64,000 nucleotides of DNA from Acholoe squamosa (GCA_949317995.1 OX439045.1:7683674-7747673); one strand, 5' to 3'; shown: positions 21,206-33,549, counted from the stretch's first letter. Notes: a model not told the origin generated them from the letters alone. Translations and numbers: made by a program.

Positions 21206-23637
21206 ACTACTTGCTGGCTGATTTCATGCTAAATGTTAGACTAGGCAGTGCTTACTAGCTGGTGGCAGTGTTTATTAGCCACTTTTTGCTTCATTGCAAA
21301 ATAAGCCCTTACTAGTAGTTTATATGCACCACTTAATAGGCAGTGCAGGAAGTCTACTAGTAAAGGCTAAAAATGCAGCTCCTAGTAGCTGGCTAATCAT
21401 CTGCTAAATGTTATACTAGACAGTCCTGCAAAATAAGCCCTTACTAGTAGTTTATTTTGCAATACTTACTTATTAGTGCAGAATACCTCCTAGTAAGTGG
21501 TGTAAATGCAGCTCCTAATAGCTGAACAATTATTTGCTAAATGTTATACTAGGCAGCCCTGCAAAGTAACCCCTTCCTAGCAGACAGCTTATAATGCAGT
21601 GCTTAGTAGCCACTGCAGAAAAAGCCACTAATAAGAGCTTTGCAATCATCACTTTGACGTCTGCTTCTTGGCAGTCAATTCAACACTGTTGGTCTGAATA
21701 TGAAGTCATCTTCAGTAGAACAAAAAAAAAATGGTGTCTATATCTAAATTGACTTTAAATCTATCTTGTTACACAGTCTATCCAGTAATTTAGTTTGTAG
21801 AAATCTATTTGTGTGCTAGCTTTTGCCATTTAATGACTTAGAATATATAAGAATGATATTTTTATTGTCAGAAATATGATTTAGATTACCCTTAAGGTTA
21901 CAAAGCTGAGAGAATGTATACTACTGCCACCTAGTGACACTTAATATTTGATGCCAAGAAACAGCTAGTAAGCCCTTAGTATACACCAGCTAGTAAATAA
22001 TGCGCAAACTGCCTTTAATAACCGGTGCTTCTGCAGCCCTACAGTTGCAGCTGCTAGTAAACACTGCTCTGTACCTTTTACTAGCCAACGCCAATACAGT
22101 CCTACTTATATCATGTGAACCAACAGCTAGTAAGCCTTTACTATGCACCTGCTACTAAGCTACTCTTAGTAGCCAGTGCTAAGTGCTGCTGCTGCATTAC
22201 CAACTGAATCAGTGCCATTGCCATTCCTATGCAGGAGCTTCTATTAGCATACAACTTAACCTGTTTTAGGACAAGCCTACTTAGGCATAGCACAAGATGC
22301 TAGCATTACTGAAGAATGATCTCAACAATTTCAGAAGTTGACAAATGAAGTGGTGTACACCAGATCTGAACATCACTTTTTCACCATATGCAAGTTCCCA
22401 TTATTCAATAAGTAAATCCAAGGTATTTTGGGATAGTATATTCAAAATATTTAAAAATCTTGACAAATATCAGTAAACCCTTGAAAAAGTTGATCTAGTA
22501 GCACAATCCCATTTATAACAAGAATACATAATATTTCAAGAGAGTATCAGTGCAGTGAGGCATCTTTGGTAACATCTTATACCCACCTATATTGTTTAAT
22601 CTAGCTTAGGCTTGCCACAGTTGGGGGTCTAGATGGGGGGTCCCCATGTCACATGTCGATTTTAAGAAAAGGCCATGTCACTTGTCACTAAATTTCTATT
22701 TTCCCATGTCATTGTCACTAGGCTTCATGTCACATGTCGATTTCAAGGAAAGGCCTTGTCTCATGTCACTAACATTTTCCTTCCCATGTCCTTGTCACTA
22801 AGCTCCATGTCACATGTCGATTTTAAGAAATGGCCATGTCAGTCTGTCGAATTTAGGGGTCTAGACCCATACAGTTGACTGTAGGATGTGTCCAGTATGT
22901 TATGTACATGTATGTAGGTCAACCACTGATCTACATAGCTAAAGTATCCTTCACGATGCTATGTGTCAATGCAGCAGCGACTAGTAACTGCTGCCATGAT
23001 CCAGCTGGTAAACACTGCAAGGTAACTGATGCTGGACAACAGCTAGTAAACTACTGATATGCAACTTTTAATAAGTGATGCGTTAGCAGTGCTTTCTAAG
23101 TGGTGTATCTGCAGCCTGCACTTGCAACGGCTAATGACCACTGTTATATTCCAGTTAGTAAACACTGCAAATTAAGCCTTTACTAAGTGATGCTAAACAA
23201 CAGCCAGTAAACTACTAATATGCGGTGCTTAGTAAGTGACACATTTGCAGTGCTTAATAAATGATTCATCTGCAGCCCTGCATTTGCAATGACTAGTAAC
23301 CACTGCTATGTTCCATTTAATCAACACTGCAAGTTAAGCTCTTATTAAGCAATGCAGAACAGGAGCTAATAAACTACTAATATGCAGCCCTTGATAGGAG
23401 ATGCTTAATCAACACTTACTAAGCAGTGCTATTGCAGCCCTGCAATTGCATCTACTAATAAACATTGCTAAGCTACACTTAATAATAGTTAGTGTTGCAG
23501 CACTGTACATGCAACACTTACTGATAACTTAATAAGTACTACTGTTAAATTTGGCAAAATGTTGATCCTCACCAGGAAGTTGCATGAGTGGCTAGTAAAC
23601 ATTGCAGTGAAACTAGTCACTCATGCAATGTTTATTA
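21170..23637. repeat. CTAGTA-rich degenerate repeat field
   Basis: Hundreds of bases are built from words such as CTAGTAA, TTAGTAG, TGCAGCCCTGCA and CAGTGCTTA. A period of about 160 bp shows in the right part (GCTAGTAAACTACTGATATGC at about 23040 and diverged copies at about 23200 and 23358). The left part reads largely as the complement of the right (CAGTGTTTATTAGCC versus GGCTAGTAAACATTG), so the whole may be an eroded inverted structure. It encloses a unique stretch and the 79-bp repeat at 22645-22850. Confidence 0.55.
22645..22850. repeat. About 80-bp tandem repeat, 2.6 copies
   Basis: CATGTCACATGTCGATTT recurs at about 22648, 22727 and 22808 with AAGGCCATGTC and CCCATGTCATTGTCACTA between. 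Confidence 0.75.
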
Positions 23638-23954
23638 GGGAGTGATCATTTTTTAACAACAGGGGGGCTGGTGGGTTTGCGGGCGGACACGCGAAAAAAA
23701 TTTTGACCCCCCTCTCGAGGGGGTAAAATTTTTCCGACCCCCCCCCATAAGGGACAAAAATCGTGGGCGGACGTCCCCTTTTAGCCTATAGTAACACGCT
23801 GGGTTTTCCACTGAAAACAGGTGAAATTATTTTGACCCCCCCATCAGAGGTATTGAAAAAATTCTGACTCCCCTGGTCAAGGGGTTGAAAAAATTCTGAC
23901 CCCCCCTTCAAACCCACCAGCCCCCCCCCCTGTTGTTAAAAATTGATCACTCCC
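23638..23954. mobile_element. MITE, GGGAGTGATC-type, copy 6
   Basis: TTA flanks both ends. The GGGAGTGATCATTTTTTAAC end and its complement are clear. It inserted at the right edge of the CTAGTA-rich field, since related sequence continues after it (TTAGCTAGTGCAG). Confidence 0.8.
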
Positions 23955-23984
23955 TTAGCTAGTGCAGACTTGTACTGTGCCCAC

Positions 23985-24052
23985 TGGGAACTCTGATCCC
24001 AAATCCAACTTCCTATGCATTGCGCCACAGGGACTGACGAGAAACGCTTGGT
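23985..24052 (-). repeat. tRNA-like sequence
   Basis: On the minus strand CCCTGTGGCGCAATGCATAGG fits an A box and GGGATCAGAGTTCCC a B-box-like element. It is probably a tRNA relic or SINE head at the border of the repeat field. Confidence 0.45.
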
Positions 24053-24187
24053 TAGAACCAGGTCTGTATAGGTCATTGATATGGCTGTGTCCCCCCACAA
24101 CAACTCTCACATACACAAGGTTAGAATAGCATTATAATTATAGACGACTGCTGGACGCGTTCAAACCAAGCCAAGCCGGGCGCTGAG

Positions 24188-24245
24188 GTGTGAGACCCGG
24201 TGGTCTAGTGGGTAGCGCATTGTGCTCAGCTGCTAGAGGTAGGCG
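24188..24245 (+). repeat. tRNA-like sequence (5' half)
   Basis: GGTGGTCTAGTGGGTAGCGC is a good A box and D arm. No matching B box follows at the right distance, so this is a partial tRNA-derived piece. Confidence 0.45.
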
Positions 24246-25221
24246 GGATGTATTTATTGATATTCTATTGATTATTTATCAATAATTCATTGATGAATCG
24301 TGTAATAAACTTAGTAAGGTATGAGCTAACAGGCACCGAATTGCTTGTATTGTAGGATATCAAAACGAGTCGGCATAACATTACTTAGTTATCATACCTT
24401 GCTCATTGGCAGTCACATTGTCTCTACCTGCATTACGGTACCTCCATTTGGCGCTGCGGAGGTCGGCAGGATCATCACGGTTGAGAAATATACCCTTGTC
24501 ACTAAAGTCTGATTTTAGGCCAGGTCTTGGCACTGCTTTTAGGGACATTGCTCTTTCTAATGCATTGACATTACTGAAACACACTAATACTCTAGTTTCA
24601 ACTCCCTCCTCTTTGGGGGCATCAGTAGGGCGCAGCCTATTATAGGCTTTGACTCAGAGAAATTACCACCTAGTTTTCTTTAGCATGGCCGATACTGCTA
24701 GTAGTGTTACCTCATTATCCTCCTCAAGAAGGCCACTTATAATAAGGTTGCGCTTTTTAGCAGGGTAGGTATATATACCTCATTACCATTCTCAGTTTGA
24801 TTCTTTGCGACAGCTTCATTTGGTTTAGGCCATTCTGCCTGGGGTAGTGGTGCACGTGCAGGGTGCTGGGCGATTTTATCAATCTGGGCTTGTTGATCTG
24901 CAAACCTTGTTTCTGTGTCCTTTCTAAAGTCAATTTCTTCTTTATACCTTTCCTCATCTAGCTTGGATTTTGAATCCAATTCACTTTGGACTTGGTCAAT
25001 TTTCAAGATGGTTGATTCATTTTGTTTGCTGAACTTACTGTCTAAATCAGATAATTCCTGGGCGGTGGCCATACTATTTTTCATAGAATTTAGTGTTGTC
25101 TGCATAGACTTCTTCTGCATTTGCTGCATTTATGCCAGTGTACTGAGCAGGGTAGAACCGGCGTCCGATTGTTGTGCATTTTGAGGTTGAGTGTTATTTT
25201 GATGCATGATAGGTTGCAGTC

Positions 25222-25312
25222 TCGATCTTCCAGGCCCTATAGTGGGCCTGGAAGATTTCTTATCAAATCACTGCAATGCCTCCTCTAAAATGATCCAGGA
25301 TCCTGGATCATT
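25222..25312. repeat. Two adjacent hairpins
   Basis: ATCTTCCAGGCCC pairs with GGGCCTGGAAGAT across a 6-base loop, and about 30 bp on AAATGATCCAGGATCCTGGATCATTT is an almost continuous palindrome. They lie inside the LINE relic. Confidence 0.7.
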
Positions 25313-25461
25313 TTCTCATAAGGTAGTGGTCTCACTGATTGGTGCATTCCCCTATGTGCTAATGAATATTTATGAATGAAGCTTGTTCCCCTGTGACCAT
25401 ACCTGTTGCAACTTCATTACAAGAACCAGCAGGCTCAATACAACTACAAAATCTGGGCTTA

Positions 25462-25527
25462 GGCTGGGATTGAACTCACAACCCTTGGATTTGGAAACCT
25501 CTGCTCTCCCAACTGAGCTAGCCAGCC
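25462..25527 (-). repeat. tRNA-like sequence with paired acceptor stem
   Basis: On the minus strand GGCTGG at the 5' end pairs with CCAGCC at the 3' end. GCTC-AGTTGGGA-GAGC forms a D arm, and GAGTTCAATCCCA is a B box. At 66 nt it is short, and the anticodon arm does not fold properly, so I call a tRNA-derived relic. Confidence 0.55.
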
Positions 25528-26039
25528 AATCGATTTACCAGCAGCCAAGGGAACAGCATATTTTCTTGGTTGCAGGGTAAGGGTCAGGATACAACATAGG
25601 TAAGTTTTTGACACCTGCTTCAACCTGTTGCAACGTCAATGGATCTATAATGAATCTCCCAGACTGTATATAGTACAGTCTGGGCTCGTCCGAGACTGGA
25701 TAGGTTGTGGTATATTTGAATGTTGCACAATATGTGGTTATAGATTCTGTTGTTGTGGCATACATTTGGGTTGCATATTTTGTTGTGGTGGAAGATTGTT
25801 GGGTTGCAAGTTTGATTGTTGCATGTTTGGTTGCTGCCAAGTGAAAGGAGAATGGTTCTGTGCAAGTATATTTACATGATTTATGTCGGATTGCACTGGA
25901 TAGCTACAACCCGGTTGATTTATATCGACCCCATTATTGGTATTAGATTCATGTACAACTTGGTATCCCTGCTGAGTGATAAAGTCATTTACTTGATTAT
26001 TACTATTCATCTTTGGCTCGGATGATTTTTTCCCCTTAC

Positions 26040-26935
26040 TTTCGGGCTTTTTTTAATCTTTTGGTTCAGGTGGGGGGGGGGGGAATTTAAACTACGCTTC
26101 CTAGAGCTACTTCTGCTGCGGTTGAGTGCAGTGTTCACAGGTCTGCCACCTTACCCACTGGCTTGCCCGGCATAACCGTTACTACAAGATAGAACTCGGA
26201 AAAAACCGCTGATAGATATCGTAAATATACTAACAAATATTGTCAGTGTGACCTTCTGCACTTTACTTATCCACTAATTAGATTTTCATTCCCGATCCTT
26301 GTGATTAAACTAGTAAATACTCCAGATTTTTGCGGAGCCCTTGTCGGTACCTGTGCTCTACTCAACGGCCATTATCATATTGGGGTACATATCCAAGGAC
26401 ATATCCAAGGACCCCAAATCACTTTTTAGACATTTAGGCTGCCCGGCTCAGCCTCAGAACCCTGCATGATGAACAGCTTCATGGAATAGCTACTGGCATA
26501 ATCCAGCACCTGGTGGCAGCATCATACATACAGGCCACCAGGTCTCTCTTAACACATGCCAATCCTTCATCATCAGAGTATTGTATGCTCTAGATATGCT
26601 AAGCTGGGCAACCCAGATGTCTAACAAGGTGATTGGGATCCCCTCCTGATGCAGCAATCCAAAAAGCATTGTCTCGTTTACTATCCAGGATTGGTGCTCA
26701 GACACAACGGAAGCTCATTTCGGCCCAAGGACTAATTCCTTGTAAGTTCAAGAGACTATGTAATGAGCGTTTTCTTTTTTTATATTTTCGTCCTTGGTCA
26801 TTGTGTCGTAATGAGAAATAAACATGTTGACATGATATGTTGCATGTCTATATCTAATCAGCCCATCTATAAAGCAATTTACCAACAACCCTCTAAGGAC
26901 AGTCTGATGCAGTCTTTTTTTAACCCTTTGAGGGC
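26040..26935. other. No intact gene recognised
   Basis: The part nearest 26010 has an Arg/Ser-rich then Pro-rich minus-strand reading (ALNRSRSSSRKRS, C11 run) that may be the eroded N-terminus of the LINE ORF1. The rest is unique. Confidence 0.35.
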
Positions 26936-27090
26936 CACTTATGTATAAACACATCATGCCCATTGGTCAGCATGATGCATGAATCCAGCCCTGCTGAGTA
27001 ACTTGCCAGGGCTAAATTTGTGCATCAAGGTTGATGCACTCATCAAGATGCACTTGTTTGACAACTAATGAACATGATGCACTTCTGTAT
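26936..27090. repeat. GCATGATGCA hairpin-repeat fragment
   Basis: CATGATGCATGAATCC, GGTTGATGCACTC and ATCAAGATGCAC belong to a dispersed family seen also near 32930, 41450, 45500-45960 and 60970-61190, often next to CCTTTAAAGGGTTAA. Confidence 0.5.
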
Positions 27091-27111
27091 CAGGGTTGAT
27101 TCCCATATATG

Positions 27112-27366
27112 ATTGGAGGCCTGGTTAGGCCCCTCGATGTCTCAATACAGTCTAGAGCACTCCCACAGCCATGCCCCGTGCATTATCCCCGTTATAACAG
27201 AGCAAAATCACCCATCAGCCATTGACAACACATAAATATCAAATAAGAAGTCTAAAGGTGAGATGGAGTTAACCCCCTGTACTGGGAGTGCATTATCCAT
27301 CTAGATAATGCATGGTCAATCAGCCAATCAGAATGCAGCATTAAGGATAATGCACTATGACTTTGC
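27112..27366. mobile_element. Palindromic element, half copy (partner at 44600-44935)
   Basis: It shares AGGCCCCTCGATGTCT, AATACAGTCTAGAGCACTCC, CACAGCCATGCCCCGTGCAT and GATTGGCTGATTGACC (the last inverted) with 44600-44935, in rearranged or inverted order. Only one arm of the central hairpin remains here. Confidence 0.6.
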
Positions 27367-27647
27367 CCAGCTGTGTTATAACAAAAGATAATGCACCGAT
27401 GTATCATGCTCACAATACAGGGTCGGTGCACTCCACACAAAAGGTCAGCATGATGCATTATGATACTTACCAATGCTGCCTCTTTTGGTGCATCATGAAG
27501 CCATCTGCATCTATAAAGATTCCTCCAGATGCAGTGATGTGCTGCAAGGTTTAAACATGCGATACTGACAGTCAAGCTGCCAAGTCTGAGGATAATGTGC
27601 ATAACATGACACGTTAGGCGTAATCAAAATGTGGATCCCCTTATGTT

Positions 27648-27843
27648 CTATGTTCTGTAAACCATATCAAAACCTGGTAGGGTATTTTCACCACCAGTCA
27701 GCCACAGACCTGGAGTCGGCTTACACTGGTACCCTGCAGGTACTGTGGACATATACTCACAGGCATACTTGGTGGCTATTTTCCCCAGATTCTGGGGAGT
27801 CAGTTCACTTGAACTCCATTTGATGGCAGTTCCAATCACAGTC
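27648..27843 (-). CDS. Possible orphan exon, function unknown
   Basis: A minus-strand reading (IGTAIKWSSSELTPQNLGK, YACEYMSTVPAGYQCKPTPG, LWLTGGENTLPGFD) has protein-like composition with Cys residues. Acceptor-like sequence (ATATAG) precedes it and GTTTAC follows F-D-M. No linked exons were found, so this may be a fragment or chance. Confidence 0.22.
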
Positions 27844-28167
27844 TATATTCCCAAAATCTGTATAGGAGCAGTGATAGGAGAGGCATGTTGAACTTGAGGG
27901 TAAAAGGGTGCCCCGTTGTGAGTAAGTATGCAAACAGGGGATGCTTGACTGGTAACTTCATAGGCATGGTCTGCCTGTATACATGTCCCCAATGTTCAGG
28001 CAGGTAACCAGCCAAGCGTCAGTTCCCCTCCAAGGAGCTCAAAATGAGTATGGTGTACCAGTGCAAGCATTGTCAACTAATCGAAGTGACGTTATTCTAC
28101 CAGTTGGCAAAATTAATTCAACATGAAATTTATCTTTGTTCTCCCTGGAGGTATATGGTATATGGTT

Positions 28168-28535
28168 GACTTGAGGTGACATAGTCCCATATTTATTATT
28201 CATTTAATCCTATTCAAATATGTTCAGACACTGTAAAAATATCATAATTAGTTGTGAGTAGACCATCTGTTGGTATCTGTAGCTCATGCAAGCTTACAAA
28301 GGGGGTCCCATAGACCTATCCCTAGGAATTTTACAGTGTATTTCCAATGGATGGACTTCAAAAGTGGGAATTGAGCATAAATCTGACAATTTCTTTAAAT
28401 ATCAGTTTAAAAATAATGGGTAAGGAGAGCAAAAGAAGTAGGCATCACAGGAAGTATGATCTATGTGAACATTCTGGTTCATTTTTGAGAAGATTGATTG
28501 TTGAGCCCCAACTATCGGACCATACCACTTTAAGG
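28168..28535. mobile_element. Dispersed TIR element, copy B (partner at 6189-6530)
   Basis: It is collinear with 6189-6530. The left end (TTGAGGTGACATAGTCC) is imperfectly complementary to the right end (TCGGACCATACCACTTTAAG). It is non-coding; an open frame at 28347-28538 is incidental. Confidence 0.65.
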
Positions 28536-28956
28536 TGAATCTACCCTATGTCAGATCCTTCTGAGGACCACAGCAATTGACTTGAAATCCATTTTGATAC
28601 AATGTTGAGGATATTGCCATTGATGTAAACAATGAACAATGTGTACCAGTACTTACATGTTACCGCGCATTACAACCAGCAGCCCTACACATGTCATCAA
28701 TTTTGAGAGGACTATTTGTATCCAGTAATTCTCCATTTCAGCTCCCGTGTTAAATCGGAAGAGATCCTAACAAAGTGACAAGAACTACGATCGACTGAGG
28801 TAAGCCTAAATCATTTCATAGCATGGTATAATTTCATTGCATGACAAAACTATGTATCGTCATCGACCGAGGAGATTTATAAAAAAAATAACACCAATAC
28901 TCCAGTACATACTGAGTGGGTGAGGTGGAGGAGGACTGTGGTTGCTAGAACATAGT
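28536..28956. other. No gene recognised
   Basis: Unique sequence with no coding or structural support. Confidence 0.4.
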
Positions 28957-30125
28957 AATGATAATAATAATATATTTTATTGACAGCAAAAAGAGGTCAT
29001 TACTGACCTATGTGTAATACATAAATGTTTCTCTACATAACATAGCATGAATATATGTCCACTACTCTACTCTACGACTAAGTCTCCCTCACCCACAGAC
29101 ACACACACACACATACATGCACACTCACCCTCTCTTTCTCTCACTCTCCATCTCTATACACAACTGGCACACAATTCATTGTTACAGTAATGCCTACATA
29201 AATATACACAGCTAGCGTACATACTTAGAAGACACAGCTCCTACAGCAACTAACATTGCTGTCTCTGTCTAAATGCATTGTATATAAACTTAGCTAGAGC
29301 TTTGATGACATCAGTATCAGTATTGTTCATAGCAGAAATGAATTTATCATTCAATTCTTGATTTTTTTCATTCATAAAATTGTCAAACAACCGTCTTGAT
29401 ACACTATGTATGAAAGTCACACTGGATGAGAAAATGTATTTCACCATCTACAAGGCCACTAGAACAATATAGACAAATCCGATCAGACACAGGTTTTGGA
29501 GGCCTACAATGCCTTCCTGTTTCTATAACCAGGTTATGAGAGCTGAGTCTGAACCGAGCTAGTGCTGTACGGTGGGCTTGTTTAGGAATACAGAATAGGT
29601 AACTTTCAACCCTGAACTCAGTTTTGAATATTTTGAATGTTCTTAGTTTTTTCCCTTCACCAGCTAATGTTATATCATTCATTATTTTTTCTATATACTT
29701 CCTATTTATCGGTCCAGTTACAGCAGTTATAGCTTTAGGGTCATCAAAAGTTGCCTGTTTAACACAGAGCTGAGTATATCGCTCACCCATTGAGTTCAAC
29801 AGTCCTTTAACATTACTACACCAATTAATCTGACCAGCAATTTCAAGCAAAGTTAGTTTCGTTTAACATTTACATAGAACATGTGACTCCTGGAGGTTTA
29901 CAATTCTTTCCTAGTACCTGAGTGCTCGAATTTCCCATTGCACTTTTAGAGGTACCCTCCCAGTATCTGCATATACTGCAGCTGTTGTTGTCTGCTTTCT
30001 AACATTCAATATAGATTTTAATAACCTAAGGTGTATTGTTTCTAGTTTCCCCACCTTATTTCCCTTCGCCAGGCCCCATATCTCACACCCATAGTCCAGG
30101 CAGGGCCTTATCTGGCTGGTGGAGA
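28957..30125 (-). pseudogene. 5'-truncated LINE, ORF2 C-terminal part and 3' end
   Basis: Read on the minus strand from about 30125: IRPCLDYGCEIWGLAKGNK, KLETIHLRLLKSILNVRK, then a frameshift, then 29850-29404 with ALARFRLSSHNLVIETGRH, R-P-P-K-P, R-I-C-L-Y-C ... E-I-H-F-L-I-Q-C, then KALAKFIYNAFRQRQ at 29290-29250. This is the typical region after the reverse transcriptase in animal non-LTR elements, including the C-terminal CxxC..H..C knuckle. The 3' end has AATAAA and a TAT/ATT repeat tail (about 28960-28985). The copy lacks the endonuclease and reverse transcriptase cores and has stops and shifts. Confidence 0.75.
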
Positions 30126-30441
30126 CAGGAGTTGTACTACATGTAACCTACAGGTGGCAGCACTATATAGGCTGCTGGAGGGAGTATGTATACTGGTACC
30201 TCACTCCCAGCTACCACAGCTCGTTCAATTTATGTCATTTCTACATGAAAATCCATCTAATTTACGTAATAAAGACATCATTTGCATGAGTTGTGCTAGC
30301 AGGTAAGCAGGGCTAATACTCATATAATACATTATATATCACATTATAAGATGTACTTTATTACACACACAGTGCTGGTAATACACGAGGACGGACGCTT
30401 AATTCCACTTCTTATGGAGTTGGACAACGGGGATCTGCCTT
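30126..30441. other. No gene recognised
   Basis: Flank of the truncated LINE; unique DNA. Confidence 0.35.
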
Positions 30442-30574
30442 AAGGGGTGCGTCCACTGCCAACGGATGGATCATCCGTCGGTTTCATCAATATCATTTGT
30501 CATTGATATCTATGGAGAAAATTATGGATGAAAGGAGGCGGATGGTCCATCCGTCGCAGTGGATGCACCCCTTT
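30442..30574. mobile_element. Palindromic MITE (AAGGGGTGCGTCCACTG ends)
   Basis: AAGGGGTGCGTCCACTG at the left is nearly complementary to CAGTGGATGCACCCCTTT at the right, and CGGATGGATCATCCGTCG pairs with CGGATGGTCCATCCGTCG inside. It abuts the next MITE directly. Confidence 0.7.
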
Positions 30575-30575
30575 A

Positions 30576-30731
30576 TTGAGTGGTCATTTTTTAACAACAG
30601 AGGGGGGGGGGGGTTTCGGGTTGGGGGAAACAAAAAAGTGTTTGCCCTATTTGAGCGAAAATGCCCCTAGGAATAAAAGGGGGGATAGGGAAATTTCAGA
30701 CCCCTCCTGTTGTTAAAAAATCACCACTCCC
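30576..30731. mobile_element. MITE, GGGAGTGGTC family, short copy 7
   Basis: TTGAGTGGTCATTTTTTAAC at the left and GTTGTTAAAAAATCACCACTCCC at the right frame a shortened G/C-run interior. TTA is found on both sides. Confidence 0.65.
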
Positions 30732-31777
30732 TTATGACTCACAGGCTTAGAGAAACTTAGATAGCTCTGTCATTTCAGTCTGAAAGCTCAATTTTAGATT
30801 GGAAGGCATTTGTGCCAGGCGGTGAACCCTACCTGTGCAATTACCACATTTCCAGCCCAAAATCACTGTACACCTATAGGGCACTATGGTTAGAATCAAA
30901 CCTTGTTATTGAGTTGAGTTTGGAATTTTTTTTATTTGGCAAAAAGAGTGATACATATATCCTTTTCATCAAGATGCCAATAATGATATAAATAAATCAA
31001 GGAACAGAGTGTAACTAATTAGCCACTCATATATCCACACAATACAATAAACATATAGATACAGTACAAGAAAGAAACATTGATTTCAATTACAGACAAA
31101 TGAGATTAAGTTGAGGGGTCTGAGTTAGGGCGCCACAGGCAAGGTGGGTAGTTGTTACAGCAGTAACATTAGTACAGGTATGATTATCTGATGACTATTT
31201 GACAATTTACCTCTCTAGCAGGATATCAAATTAAATAGGCAAGAGTGCCCAGTACTACCTACCGTAAGTGCTAAAAATCAAGACCCAGCTGTGCCTTATT
31301 GCTTCTCCTTTAACTCAGGGTGAGTCCTATATATGCGAGATGTTTCGGTATTTGACATATAAGGTGCACCAATTATTCAGTGACATCCTATGAGACACAG
31401 TAGTAAGGCAATTCAAAATGTTTGGTGAATTTTCTTAATAGTTTTTTTGTGAAGCGAGTGAATTTTCAGGCAGCTTTCCTTGGTATACAGATTTGGTACA
31501 ATTCTAAAAGAAATACTTGCCAGGCTTTAATATCATCAAGCATTCTTGCTGGCAGGTTTTCTATAGGGTATAGGAAAATAGAACATTTGACATTCTCAAA
31601 TAAATTTATAGAATTACGCCATCTTTCCATAAGAGAGACTTTCAAGAGAATATTCTCAGACATCCATGTCTAGGGAGAGAAAATTCTGGTGAGAATTACA
31701 ATTTTCACTCACTTCATGAATTTGACTCTCCTTGACTTTATAATTTACCATCATGGAGTAATATTCTGGTAATTTTA
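30732..31777. other. No gene recognised; AT-rich
   Basis: Complementary open frames at 31422-31673 on both strands have no domain or splice context. The AT-rich stretch at 30900-31080 could be an old LINE 3' region, but I see no proof. Confidence 0.35.
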
Positions 31778-32087
31778 GGGAGTGGTCATTTATTATCAAC
31801 AGGGGGGTGGTGGGTTTGAGGGGGGGCGTAAAAAATTCTGACCCCTCTCGACGGGGGGTTAAAAAAAATTTGACCCCTCTTGAGGGGGGGGCGAAAAAAA
31901 TTTACCCTCTTTTTAGCAAAAAAGACCGTGCGCTACTATAGATCAAAGAGGGGGCGCGAAAACTCTGCGCCTCCGGCGCAGGGGGGCACATATTTTTTTA
32001 CTGCCGTCGAAGGGGGGCGTAAAAAATTTTCGCGCGTCCGCGCGAAAAACCCACCACCCCCCCTGTTGATAAATAATGACCACTCCC
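31778..32087. mobile_element. MITE, GGGAGTGGTC-type, copy 8
   Basis: TTA-flanked on both sides, with GGGAGTGGTCATTTATTATC and its complement as ends. The G-run/C-run interior is full-length like 103-419. Confidence 0.8.
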
Positions 32088-32924
32088 TTAGAACGTTACT
32101 CCAGGATGAAGTGAAACGGAATGAAGTGCTGATGAGCAGACTCACCAGCAAGTCTTTGGTGCATCATAACGACCATGATACACTCCAAAATCAGTGGTCC
32201 TTAAAGAACACTGATTGATTTAAAATGCACATTGGCACCCACTCCCTACAATAGCGTCCTTGGATGGAGAGTCCAGATAGTTAAGAGATATTTTGGTCTG
32301 GACTAAGAGATGAAATATTTATGTACAGGAGCAAAACACATGCAAACACTGCCATTATATTAGGCCAAAAAATATATAAATTGCTTGTTTCAGATAACAT
32401 GTTGAAAAAATTTATCTAGGGTAGTTCGGACTTTTGTTTTATTTTATTTATTTATTTTCACTTTTTTTTGCAAAATCCTTCCAACTACTACAGTGACTCA
32501 TGACTCGTGGCAGAGACCCACTGATCACTTAATCAAATGAGAAAAACACCCTGAAAGTATTTTGTTGAAAATTGGAGAGAGAAAAAAAGATTAAGGTCAG
32601 CCCTGTTTTCTACGCAGGGTTGGGTTACCTGAAACACACAACTGCTTTCACCTTAGACATGCTGGACGTAGTGTCCATATAGAAACTCAGGAGAAGCACA
32701 GACACTCCTGCCATATTATAAACATGACAGGAGAGACACGGGGTTCCCCTGTTTCCTTCATTCATAAACCTCTCTTATTTTATGCATGGTTATGCTGTGG
32801 CGGCGAGTTTTGGGTATGTCATAGAAGCAGGTAGGCAACCTTTTTTTCATATTCAAAAAAGAAACTCCCAAGTGAGTATACTCGACAGCACCTTATTGGA
32901 ACCTCATCTCCGGGAATATGTCGG
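32088..32924. other. No gene recognised
   Basis: Unique sequence with one GCACTTCAT-like repeat fragment near 32130. No coding support. Confidence 0.35.
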
Positions 32925-33036
32925 CATGATGCACCGATGAAGTGCTGGTGAGACTGTTTGCTAGCACTTCATTGGTACATCATGAAGACCAATGGGCATG
33001 ATGCATTAATGCATCAGCGGCCTTTAAAGGGTTAAA
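32925..33036. mobile_element. GCATGATGCA hairpin element
   Basis: GCACCGATGAAGTGCTGGTGAG is mirrored by CTAGCACTTCATTGGTACATC, followed by CCAATGGGCATGATGCA and CCTTTAAAGGGTTAA. It is the same family as 60968-61192. Confidence 0.6.
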
Positions 33037-33202
33037 ATCAATGATTAAACAGGCTTGGCATTGATGTACAAAATGCTGCTGTATTTCGTTCTTTGTTTTG
33101 TTTCTTCTTAGTGAATATCAGCCATGACATATTCACATATAATTGTTGCCCATTTAGATATATGCATATAGATGAGTGACAGTAAAATAGTGAATATATG
33201 TG

Positions 33203-33205
<3 letters not shown>

Positions 33206-33278
<73 letters not shown>
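33206..33278. repeat. (TA)n microsatellite
   Basis: About 36 uninterrupted TA units. Confidence 0.95.
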
Positions 33279-33281
<3 letters not shown>

Positions 33282-33549
33282 TCATCTATACAAGATCTAT
33301 TATTTTCTTTTTATATACATCGCTTGACATCTGGTGTTGCACATCAGCATCTATTGATCTATTGTATCCATAATATATTCCCACGATATAACAGACTTCT
33401 TCTATAGATTTCTAGTCTAGGTCTACTTAGTAGTAACTTTATCATTGCTTATCATTGTCTCGCAGCACATGAGCTGGTACCACTAACATGTCCTGGTTTT
33501 TGGACAAAATATACATTAGTTATAACAGCATCTTATTACATTTTTTTCC

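Larger units (their letters stand above)
24381..26010 (-). pseudogene. LINE ORF1-like relic (coiled coil plus RRM-like C-terminus)
   Basis: Minus-strand pieces line up in order. From ATG at 26010 comes a Gln/Asn/Pro-rich N-terminal part (to about 25738), interrupted by shifts and a tRNA-like insertion. Then 25129-24737 has heptad-like charged sequence (SDLDSKFSKQNESTILKIDQ). Next, after a shift, is KRNLIISGLLEEDNE (about 24755-24700), and last CFSNVNALERAM ... KGIFLNRDDPADLRSAKWRYRN (24584-24381). The order coiled coil, NLI-SGL motif, then FLNRD..LR matches ORF1 proteins of animal non-LTR retrotransposons, which bind the element RNA. Several frameshifts and stops make it non-functional. Confidence 0.6.

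Noticed and set aside
25222-25312. Rho-independent terminators
   Set aside because: The hairpins look terminator-like, but this is eukaryotic DNA and no T-tract or bacterial gene is nearby.
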